From positions 1 through 5,129 of the forward strand of contig NZ_JAHZIA010000019.1 of the NCBI RefSeq assembly GCF_019420015.1: DNA of 5,129 nucleotides, given 5' to 3'. Below the pieces are notes generated by a model. It saw only the letters and a list, made by a program, of their open reading frames with translations, was not told where the DNA came from and searched no databases. This document shows positions 1 to 5,129 of this stretch, piece after piece (the stretch's first letter is position 1; each line of letters starts with the position of its first letter). This stretch comes from Anaerofustis sp. (GTDB lineage: Bacteria > Bacillota > Clostridia > Eubacteriales > Anaerofustaceae). The translations under genes and the position numbers were made by a program.

Positions 1-141
1 GTATGGAGGAAATTCGGCATCAAAACCAACAACAAATGTATTTTCGTCATTTTTAACATCTGCTTCTTTACTTCCGCATCCGAATAAAGTCATTCCTGCA
101 ACAATTACAAGAACAAGAACTGCTGTCAATTTTCTTTTCAT
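1..141 (-). CDS. Amino-acid-type ABC transporter substrate-binding lipoprotein, N-terminal part (cut by left window edge)
   Basis: The first 47 codons of a gene that runs off the left edge are visible. They encode a short basic N-region (MKRK), a hydrophobic core, and a lipobox ending L-F-G-C with the lipidated cysteine at residue 22. A polar linker (GSKEADVKNDEN) follows, then FVVGFDAEFPPY at residues 36-47. A positively charged signal followed by V-G-[FT]-[DN]-A-x-[FY]-P-P-[FY] is typical of the start of family 3 solute-binding proteins (SBP_bac_3), which deliver polar amino acids or similar solutes to an ABC permease. The mature protein would sit lipid-anchored on the outer face of the membrane. 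The start is the ATG at 139-141, preceded at nine bases by AAGGGG (151-156). A promoter lies upstream at 192-220, so it is probably the first gene of its unit; permease and ATPase genes may follow outside the window. The ligand cannot be told from this fragment. Confidence 0.85.
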   Translation of the reverse strand, partial: MKRKLTAVLVLVIVAGMTLFGCGSKEADVKNDENTFVVGFDAEFPPY

Positions 142-191
142 AATCACATACCCCTTTAATTTATTATATTACTACCAATAATAGCCTTTTA

Positions 192-220
192 ATTTTACCA
201 TAATTTCTGATTTTTTTCAA
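192..220 (-). promoter_or_regulatory. SigA-type promoter of the substrate-binding lipoprotein gene
   Basis: On the minus strand there is a -35 box TTGAAA (215-220), a 17-base spacer and a -10 box TAAAAT (192-197). Each box differs from consensus at one base and the spacing is optimal. Transcription would begin near 185, giving a leader of about 45 bases that contains only the AAGGGG ribosome binding site. The promoter lies downstream of the terminator at 262-294, so the lipoprotein gene is separately transcribed. Confidence 0.75.
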
Positions 221-261
221 TATTCAAACAATTTTATATACTAAAAAATTATTTTTAATTA

Positions 262-294
262 AACAAAGAAAAACTCTGCTTTTTAGCAGAGTTT
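262..294 (-). terminator. Intrinsic terminator, minus strand, downstream of the glucosaminidase gene
   Basis: A perfect 10-bp stem (271-280 with 285-294, arm AAACTCTGCT) encloses a four-base loop. Read on the minus strand it is followed by TTTTTCTTTGTTT, the U-rich tail of a Rho-independent terminator. On the plus strand the bases after the stem are ATAATATATA, so it acts leftward only. It ends transcription coming from the glucosaminidase gene, whose stop codon is about 170 bases upstream, and insulates the promoter at 192-220. Confidence 0.85.
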
Positions 295-408
295 ATAATA
301 TATAAAAATCAATATTTACATTTCCTGTTTATTCATTTAATGTCACTCTTATAAATTTTCTGAGCATTCTTTAAATATATCAACGGATATATTACAAAAT
401 AACTTTAG
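295..408. other. AT-rich untranslated stretch between hairpin and terminator; no gene seen
   Basis: This is the middle of the 319-base gap between the lipoprotein gene and the glucosaminidase gene. It would form part of the 3' untranslated region of the glucosaminidase transcript. On the minus strand there is a short open stretch that ends in a stop and lacks an ATG with a ribosome binding site, and a 12-codon ATG reading without a convincing ribosome binding site; I call neither a gene. A weak 7-bp all-AT inverted repeat (374-380 with 387-393) is present. No promoter or RNA motif is recognisable. Confidence 0.5.
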
Positions 409-445
409 TATATGAAGTAAATATATTAATTATTTACTTCATATA
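409..445. repeat. 15-bp perfect inverted repeat just after the glucosaminidase stop codon
   Basis: The arms TATATGAAGTAAATA (409-423) and TATTTACTTCATATA (431-445) are perfectly complementary with a seven-base loop. The repeat starts 15 bases past the stop codon of the glucosaminidase gene. It has no T-run on either side, so it is not a standard intrinsic terminator, and a separate good terminator lies about 115 bases further on. It may be a 3'-end stabilising hairpin, a transcription pause or a protein-binding palindrome; the sequence does not decide between them. Confidence 0.7.
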
Positions 446-460
446 GGAATTTATGCAATA

Positions 461-3448
461 TTAATTTCTAAAATGCTTTTTGTCTCTATTCAAAACAAAT
501 AGTGCTGATAGTACGGATACCGAAGAAATAATAAATAACATACTCCAAAAAACAATATCACTTTCATCCGCAGTTTTAACAGATGTAGAGTTATTATCTT
601 GTTTTTTATCCTTTGTATCAGTCGAATAACCTACAGAATCTTTACTGTCGGATTTTACACTTGAAACAGAAGTACTATTCTTTTGAACTTCTCCATTATC
701 ATCAGTATTTTTATCCGACGATATGTTATTATTATCATTTATAGAATCATTTTTATCGACATTAACATTATTATTGCCATTTGAAGACGATCCTGAACCA
801 TTCTGATTATTATTTTCGTTATTACTAATATTACTTTGAGCGTCGTCAAGTGCTACAACATAAGGAGAAAATCCATCCACTTCTACGGTTATATTTCCAT
901 CTTTAACCACAGCATTATAAGTTTCCGTAAAAATTACTCCGTCAACTTCGTTATAATGAAGTACTATAACATCTTTGCCTTCATATTTTTCGCCGACATT
1001 AAATCCAAGTTCAACACTTTCTCCATTTTCAAGCTCATTACTTAAAGAAATATCATAAACACCCAAAATAGTATTATTCTGAACTTCTTCTGTTAGTTCT
1101 TCATAGTTTTCATTGCTTTCATCTATTTCTTTTACATTAAGTATTGTATTTTCAGGAAGCACACCTTCCACAGAAATACCCATTTCCTTATTTTCAAGTC
1201 GTTGTTCTTCTTCTACAGTATTATTATCACTGTTATTGCTATTATCGGTATTACCGTCGTTATCTTCTTCAGGTTTTGTCACTCCTTCACCATCATTATC
1301 GGTATTACCATTATCTTCTTCAGGCTTTGTCACATCTTCATTACCATTATCAGGTTTATTTACTTGTGAATCATCTTCTCCATTGTCACCTGGATCTGTA
1401 ACTTCTGAATCATTTCCTTTTTCAACTACATTAACTACAGCTGTTGCGCTTTTTGAAGTATCAACAGAAGAAACCGCTTTAACAGTCAATGTTTTTGCTG
1501 TTTCATCAGATGCAACTTTTAACAACCCTGTAGAGCTTATTTTTGTATCCGAACTTTTCTCTCCGCTTACACTCCATTTTACATCTTTAGAAGGGTTTCC
1601 TTTTCCTGTTACAGATACACCGAAAGTTTTACTTTCCCCCTTATTCAAATCAATCTTTTCAGGATTGATTAAAACTTTATCTACCGTTACGACAACTTTT
1701 TCCTTAACGGTAATTTTTTGAGATGTACTTTTGGTAACACCATCATATGTATATTTGATATCAATGCTTGTTGCTCCGGCTTTTAATGCATCCGTAGAAT
1801 ATTTTATATTTTTTGTCACATCACTTGATGTTCCGTCACTGAATTTTGCCTTAACAACCATTCCTTCAGGATTAAATTTATCACCCTCTGTATATGAAGT
1901 TTTCTTTGGTGCCGTTACAATTGAAATTGATGATAACGATTTTTTTTCGTCTGCAATATCCTTGCCTTTATTAACTATTTGTACATAATCAGACGAAATA
2001 TAAGCATACATTTTATCAAAATTATATGATCCGCTGCTGCTTATTGCAGTTCTTGATGAATTTAAAACAGGTTCACTTTGAATTTTATAAAATGAATTGG
2101 TTGCTTTGCTGTTTAAAATAAGAACCGCATAATTAGAATATGTATCAGTATTATACAAAACTTTTGAACTAGAAGACGTACTTGCGGTATTTCGTACATT
2201 CACACTGTTATGCGTAGTATTAATTGTATCTTTTATACCTATTGTATATTTACCTTGATCTTTTCTTCCTCCGTTTTTATCCAAAGAATAAGCCATATTT
2301 GCAGCTTTTTCACCCCAATATGGATCAGATGCATAACTTACGTTAATACCACTTCCTTTATTACCTAAAAATCCACCTTTCATTCTCCAGTCATTAGGAT
2401 TTAAATACCCTTTTGACATATAAGATTCTGCAAATTGTTTGATACATTCATCAATACTTGCATATGTACTTGCACTGGTTCCCGGTGAAGAATCCACGGC
2501 ATTTAACCCGAAAAGATTATTCTTGCTCTTACAAATCGAACTCGTTCCCCATGCACTTTCGTTACCAGCAACACCAATCATCAATAAAGCATTTACCCCG
2601 TATTTATCCTGATATTTAGTAAAAGTACTTGCTGTACTCTTCATTTTAGATGATGAAGAAGTATAATCTTTGATTCTTTCATTTAATAAAGTATTTAAAG
2701 AACTGTCAGAGTACGAAGTTTTACTTCTCAAAGGAAGATATTGATAGTAATTATAATAAGGATTGCTTTTATTTACCGAATTACTTCTCGTATTTTTTTG
2801 ATAATCCGCAATCATTTTACTGTAGCTTGTATAAAAATAATGTCCATCATAACTGTAATAAGTAGTACCGCTCTTTAAATAAGAAGGTGCCACACCATTA
2901 TCAAGAGATGTAGCATGTCCAGGTGTAGTCATATCACATGTTATATAATGTATCAAACGTCCTCCCGATACCTTATAACAACTAGAAGATTTAGCACTGG
3001 AAAAATTAACAACTTGTACATCATCTGCATCTACCCATCCTACTACACCTGAAAGCATAAATTTAACTTTACCGTTGCTCGTACCAAGATAAGCAGCATC
3101 AGCTCCGTAAGCTCCGTTTGTATAACCGGAAACACCTGTAGAAACTTCTGTAAAATTAGTTACGGCATTACCCTTTGTTCTAAAATTAACAATTTTATCA
3201 GAAGAACTCTTTGCACTGAAAACAGATATTCTTTCTTTAATATTATTTTCATCTTTTATATCTTCATCAACAAGAAAAACATCACCGTCTTTATCGACAC
3301 CGGTTACTTCTTCAAGTTTACTTTTATTTTCATCTTTGAGCGAACTTTCAGAAGCTTGAATATATGACGTACTCCCCACAAGAGAAATTAAAGATACACA
3401 AATTGCTGTACAAAACACAATACTTAATGATTTTTTTAATCCGGTCAT
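461..3448 (-). CDS. Secreted, probably wall-anchored peptidoglycan N-acetylglucosaminidase (GH73) with SH3-like and Big domains
   Basis: This complete 995-residue protein probably cleaves the glycan strands of peptidoglycan as an autolysin. The order read from the sequence is: signal peptide (residues 1-32, likely cut after YIQA); SH3-like region (about 85-150, with GVVGWVDADDVQVV); a Tyr-rich segment (160-280, with YDGHYFY and YYNYYQYLPLRSKT) that often precedes such enzymes; GH73 glucosaminidase domain (about 280-395). In the GH73 domain, GNESAWG puts the likely catalytic acid at Glu297, followed by NNLFGLNA and DPYWGEKA. A second SH3-like region (401-495) and a Big_3-like domain (about 505-582) come next, then a Big_2-like domain (588-676), an acidic repeat linker (678-750), a further beta-rich domain (about 752-868) and an Asn/Ser/Asp-rich linker (870-955). 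It ends in SVKTAD (956-961), a hydrophobic segment (965-986) and a basic tail, which resembles a sortase sorting signal. The start is the ATG at 3446-3448, with AAGGAGA at 3456-3462. It is monocistronic: own promoter at 3503-3531 and terminator at 262-294. Glucosaminidase activity is confident; covalent anchoring is inference. Confidence 0.9.
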   Translation of the reverse strand: MTGLKKSLSIVFCTAICVSLISLVGSTSYIQASESSLKDENKSKLEEVTGVDKDGDVFLVDEDIKDENNIKERISVFSAKSSSDKIVNFRTKGNAVTNFTEVSTGVSGYTNGAYGADAAYLGTSNGKVKFMLSGVVGWVDADDVQVVNFSSAKSSSCYKVSGGRLIHYITCDMTTPGHATSLDNGVAPSYLKSGTTYYSYDGHYFYTSYSKMIADYQKNTRSNSVNKSNPYYNYYQYLPLRSKTSYSDSSLNTLLNERIKDYTSSSSKMKSTASTFTKYQDKYGVNALLMIGVAGNESAWGTSSICKSKNNLFGLNAVDSSPGTSASTYASIDECIKQFAESYMSKGYLNPNDWRMKGGFLGNKGSGINVSYASDPYWGEKAANMAYSLDKNGGRKDQGKYTIGIKDTINTTHNSVNVRNTASTSSSSKVLYNTDTYSNYAVLILNSKATNSFYKIQSEPVLNSSRTAISSSGSYNFDKMYAYISSDYVQIVNKGKDIADEKKSLSSISIVTAPKKTSYTEGDKFNPEGMVVKAKFSDGTSSDVTKNIKYSTDALKAGATSIDIKYTYDGVTKSTSQKITVKEKVVVTVDKVLINPEKIDLNKGESKTFGVSVTGKGNPSKDVKWSVSGEKSSDTKISSTGLLKVASDETAKTLTVKAVSSVDTSKSATAVVNVVEKGNDSEVTDPGDNGEDDSQVNKPDNGNEDVTKPEEDNGNTDNDGEGVTKPEEDNDGNTDNSNNSDNNTVEEEQRLENKEMGISVEGVLPENTILNVKEIDESNENYEELTEEVQNNTILGVYDISLSNELENGESVELGFNVGEKYEGKDVIVLHYNEVDGVIFTETYNAVVKDGNITVEVDGFSPYVVALDDAQSNISNNENNNQNGSGSSSNGNNNVNVDKNDSINDNNNISSDKNTDDNGEVQKNSTSVSSVKSDSKDSVGYSTDTKDKKQDNNSTSVKTADESDIVFWSMLFIISSVSVLSALFVLNRDKKHFRN
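1241..1333 (-). repeat. Tandem repeat coding the acidic VTKPEEDN linker of the glucosaminidase
   Basis: Two nearly identical DNA units (1295-1333, 39 bases, and 1241-1282, 42 bases) lie in frame in the glucosaminidase gene. They encode VTKPEEDNGNTDN (residues 706-718) and VTKPEEDNDGNTDN (723-736), differing by one inserted Asp codon. A degenerate third copy (VNKPDNGN, residues 696-703) precedes them. The repeats form an extended, negatively charged spacer between the Big_2-like domain and the next beta-rich domain. DNA-level similarity points to recent duplication, so copy number may vary between strains. Confidence 0.75.
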
Positions 3449-3475
3449 TTCTTTATCTCCTTATTGTTGCAATAC

Positions 3476-3496
3476 TGTAAATTTACACATTAATGT
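3476..3496. promoter_or_regulatory. Two abutting palindromes in the glucosaminidase leader, candidate operator
   Basis: TGTAAATTTACA (3476-3487) is a perfect 12-bp palindrome and ACATTAATGT (3487-3496) a perfect 10-bp one; they share base 3487. They occupy the predicted transcription start and the first 20 or so bases of the leader, between the -10 box and the ribosome binding site. A bound regulator there would block transcription. No specific regulator is recognised, and the DNA is AT-rich, where chance palindromes are common. Confidence 0.35.
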
Positions 3497-3502
3497 ATCC
3501 TA

Positions 3503-3531
3503 AATATACTATATTTACCATTTTTTTTCAA
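3503..3531 (-). promoter_or_regulatory. SigA-type promoter of the glucosaminidase gene
   Basis: On the minus strand there is a -35 box TTGAAA (3526-3531), a 17-base spacer and a -10 box TATATT (3503-3508). Both boxes are one base from consensus and the spacing is optimal. The predicted start is near 3496, about 48 bases before the ATG. The DNA just upstream of the -35 is very AT-rich, which could serve as an UP element. Confidence 0.75.
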
Positions 3532-3540
3532 TTAAAAATT

Positions 3541-3690
3541 ACATAATACACATAAATTTCACATAAAAGTACATATATGCGCTATATATTGTATACATAT
3601 TACGTATATATACCATTATAAAAACATATTAAATGTTGATGCGACTTTTTGTAACATATAATATATTGTAATTTTTATATAAGTACATAA
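3541..3690. repeat. Eight same-orientation ACATAW words upstream of the glucosaminidase promoter
   Basis: ACATAA or ACATAT (TTATGT or ATATGT on the gene's strand) begins at 3541, 3550, 3561, 3571, 3595, 3624, 3654 and 3685. The first four are spaced 9, 11 and 10 bases and the last four 29, 30 and 31 bases, close to whole helical turns; only the 24-base step breaks the phase. I saw no copy in the opposite orientation. Direct repeats on one face of the helix are a common layout for response-regulator sites, but base composition alone may explain part of this. Confidence 0.4.
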
Positions 3691-3794
3691 TAACTTCATT
3701 ATCACTATGAAATTAAAATAAACTTACATCATCAGAGATAATAAAACTAATCAGAATAATAATGCCTTTGATTTATTTAACACAGTATAAAGTT

Positions 3795-3813
3795 AATATA
3801 ATATAATATAATA
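3795..3813. repeat. Short AATAT tandem repeat
   Basis: Three perfect AATAT units (3795-3809) plus a partial fourth lie just before the antiporter terminator. This is a low-complexity AT tract, probably without specific function, though it may be prone to slippage. Confidence 0.6.
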
Positions 3814-3820
3814 ATAAAAT

Positions 3821-3857
3821 AAAAAAAGAGACATAAATAATTGTCTCTTTTTTTTTT
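3821..3857. terminator. Strong symmetric intrinsic terminator after the antiporter gene
   Basis: A 13-bp perfect stem (3821-3833 with 3842-3854, arm AAAAAAAGAGACA) has an eight-base loop. The minus strand reads into TTTTTTTATTTTATT and the plus strand into ten T residues. The terminator therefore looks functional in both directions. It starts about 26 bases past the antiporter stop codon and ends that transcript, so the glucosaminidase gene depends on its own promoter. No plus-strand gene in the window needs it. Confidence 0.88.
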
Positions 3858-3882
3858 AATGTTTATCGTCTATTCCAAGCAT

Positions 3883-5129
3883 TTATTCTGTTTGGCTTTT
3901 ACCGTTATTCTTTTTTATTATCAATAATGTCGCCAACATCAATATAATACCGAATGGAAGAGAAATCCATGCAGATTGGGTAAATCCGGCAACAATATAT
4001 GTAACAAAAGAAACGGCAGCAGCTGTAATAGCATAAGGAAGCTGTGTTGATACGTGATTTACATGATTACACTGTGCCCCCGCAGAAGCCATAATCGTAG
4101 TATCCGAAATAGGAGAACAGTGGTCTCCGCAAACCGCCCCTGCCATACAAGCAGAAATAGAAATAATCATAAGCTGAGGATTTGAATTTGCAAATACTTG
4201 TACAACTATAGGAATAAGTATACCAAAAGTCCCCCAAGAAGTACCGGTTGCAAAAGCAAGGAAACAACCTACCAAGAAGATAATTGCCGGCAAGAAGTTC
4301 ATAAATCCTGCAGCACTTCCTTTCATTATACCTTCAACAAAAACAGCAGCTCCAAGACTGTCAGTCATTGCTTTTAAAGACCAAGCAAAAGTTAAAATAA
4401 GTATTGCAGGAACCATTGCTTTAAATCCTTCTGGAATACATTCCATACAATCATTAAAACTTATAACTCTTCTTACAACATACATAGCTATTGTAAAAAT
4501 AAGTGCAAATACACTTCCAAGAGAAAGACCTACAGAAGCGTCACTATTTGAGAAAGCTTCAACAAAGCCTGTTCCGGCAAAAAATCCTCCACTGTAAAGC
4601 ATACCTGTTACACAACATATAATTAATACAACAACAGGAAGAACCAAATCTATTACTTTACCCTTTTCATTAACTTCTTTTTCTTCTTCTTCAAGATATC
4701 CTGCATTAATCAAAGAATGTAAATCACCCTTTGCGGCATTCTCTTCATGTTTTTTCATAGAACCGAAGTCAACTTTTAAAAGAACCAAACTAAACATCAT
4801 TACTATGGTTAAAAGAGCATAAAAGTTGTAAGGAATTGCATTTATAAAAATAGAAAACCCATCAGCTCCTTTTACAAACCCTGTTACTGCAGCTGCCCAT
4901 GAAGAAATAGGCGCTATTATACAAACAGGTGCCGCAGTTGCATCTATAAGATACGCAAGCTTTGCACGCGAAACCTTATGTTTATCGGTTATAGGTCTCA
5001 TTACACTTCCCACAGTCAAGCAGTTAAAATAGTCATCAACGAATATCATTACTCCTAAAATAATTGTTGCTATTTGAGCTCCGACACGAGATTTTATCCT
5101 CTTCCCTGCCCAGTTACCGAAAGCGGCAG
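3883..5129 (-). CDS. NhaC-family Na+/H+ antiporter, C-terminal 414 residues (start beyond right window edge)
   Basis: This integral membrane protein of the NhaC family (Na_H_antiporter, COG1757) exchanges external protons for internal Na+; some relatives couple Na+ to organic substrates, so the exact substrate is open. The frame is open to the last base. Residues before the ATG at 5047-5049 (AAFGNWAGKRIKSRVGAQ and following) match the family, so that ATG is internal despite an AGGAG three bases upstream. Numbering from the first whole visible codon, conserved segments are FVDDYFN (29-35), APISSW (72-77), ATGTSWGTFGILIP (293-306), GDHCSPISDTT (334-344) and NHVSTQLPYA (357-366). Polar and acidic residues inside these near-membrane motifs are candidates for ion binding. 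About eight to ten hydrophobic segments are visible. An acidic cytoplasmic-type loop (LEEEEKEVNEKGK, about 145-157) separates the two halves. Roughly the first 80-110 residues are missing compared with usual family length. The gene ends at TAA 3883-3885, followed by the terminator at 3821-3857. Confidence 0.92.
   Translation of the reverse strand, partial: AAFGNWAGKRIKSRVGAQIATIILGVMIFVDDYFNCLTVGSVMRPITDKHKVSRAKLAYLIDATAAPVCIIAPISSWAAAVTGFVKGADGFSIFINAIPYNFYALLTIVMMFSLVLLKVDFGSMKKHEENAAKGDLHSLINAGYLEEEEKEVNEKGKVIDLVLPVVVLIICCVTGMLYSGGFFAGTGFVEAFSNSDASVGLSLGSVFALIFTIAMYVVRRVISFNDCMECIPEGFKAMVPAILILTFAWSLKAMTDSLGAAVFVEGIMKGSAAGFMNFLPAIIFLVGCFLAFATGTSWGTFGILIPIVVQVFANSNPQLMIISISACMAGAVCGDHCSPISDTTIMASAGAQCNHVNHVSTQLPYAITAAAVSFVTYIVAGFTQSAWISLPFGIILMLATLLIIKKNNGKSQTE

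Larger units (their letters stand above)
3532..3820. other. AT-rich intergenic region upstream of the glucosaminidase promoter; no gene seen
   Basis: The stretch lies between the glucosaminidase promoter and the antiporter terminator. I see no open reading frame with a ribosome binding site on either strand, and no recognisable riboswitch, T-box or tRNA. It holds an array of ACATAA/ACATAT words (3541-3690) and a short period-5 AT repeat near its right end. At nearly 290 bases it is long for a simple promoter region, so it may carry regulatory sites. Confidence 0.55.

Noticed and set aside
194..201. Shared word ATGGTAAA in both promoters (also at 3514-3521) as a common operator
   Set aside because: It sits at different positions relative to the boxes (across the -10 in one, in the spacer in the other), which argues for chance similarity.
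332..408. Possible small peptide or gene remnant on the minus strand between the hairpin and the terminator
   Set aside because: The open stretch is about 23 codons without ATG plus ribosome binding site, and the only ATG frame is 12 codons. This is not distinguishable from chance in AT-rich DNA.
1113..1721. Plus-strand open frame of 202 codons antisense to the glucosaminidase gene
   Set aside because: It is a Ser/Leu-rich shadow of the repetitive and Ig-like coding region, with no ribosome binding site or promoter. The minus-strand protein has clear domains throughout.
3541..3690. CRISPR-like array
   Set aside because: The repeated unit is only six bases, spacing is irregular in multiples of about ten, and there are no repeat-spacer units or cas genes.
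3449..3820. Riboswitch, T-box or other structured RNA upstream of the glucosaminidase gene
   Set aside because: The predicted leader is only about 48 bases and holds no conserved riboswitch or T-box motif. The longer upstream region is low-complexity AT with only weak stems.
4067..4267. Minus-strand 66-codon frame inside the antiporter gene
   Set aside because: It is an out-of-frame shadow (Phe/Tyr/Cys-rich) of the most conserved part of the antiporter.
5047..5056. ATG at 5047-5049 with an AGGAG close upstream, as the antiporter start
   Set aside because: The gap between AGGAG and ATG is only about three bases. The frame continues upstream with family-typical residues to the window edge, so the true start is outside.

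Overview
The window comes from a low-GC, Gram-positive anaerobe-like bacterium (Bacillota, most likely Clostridia or a close relative). The evidence is AT-rich DNA with consensus SigA-type promoters, strong AGGAG/AAGGGG ribosome binding sites, T-tailed intrinsic terminators, a lipobox lipoprotein, and a long surface protein that combines a clostridial-type glucosaminidase with Big domains and a sortase-like C-terminal anchor. I cannot name a genus from the sequence alone.

All three genes lie on the minus strand and appear to be separate transcription units. From the right edge: (1) 3883-5129 is the C-terminal 414 residues of an NhaC-family Na+/H+ antiporter, whose start lies outside the window. 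It is followed by a strong, symmetric terminator at 3821-3857. (2) An AT-rich intergenic region (3449-3820) holds a gene-less array of ACATAA/ACATAT words, a near-consensus promoter (3503-3531) and two abutting palindromes in the leader. (3) 461-3448 encodes a complete 995-residue secreted peptidoglycan glucosaminidase. Its order is signal peptide, SH3-like region, GH73 catalytic domain, SH3-like region, two bacterial Ig-like domains, acidic repeat linker, a further beta-rich domain, Asn/Ser-rich linker, and an SVKTAD plus hydrophobic segment plus basic tail. (4) Positions 142-460 hold a 15-bp inverted repeat, an intrinsic terminator and the promoter of the last gene. (5) 1-141 is the N-terminus of an amino-acid-type ABC transporter substrate-binding lipoprotein, cut by the left edge.

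The genes share envelope location (wall hydrolase, ion antiporter, solute-binding lipoprotein), but terminators and independent promoters separate them, so there is no operon-level evidence that they act together. I found no defence system, CRISPR array, RNA gene or mobile element. The most notable items are the wall-anchored architecture of the glucosaminidase with its non-canonical anchor motif, and the unexplained structure of its upstream region.
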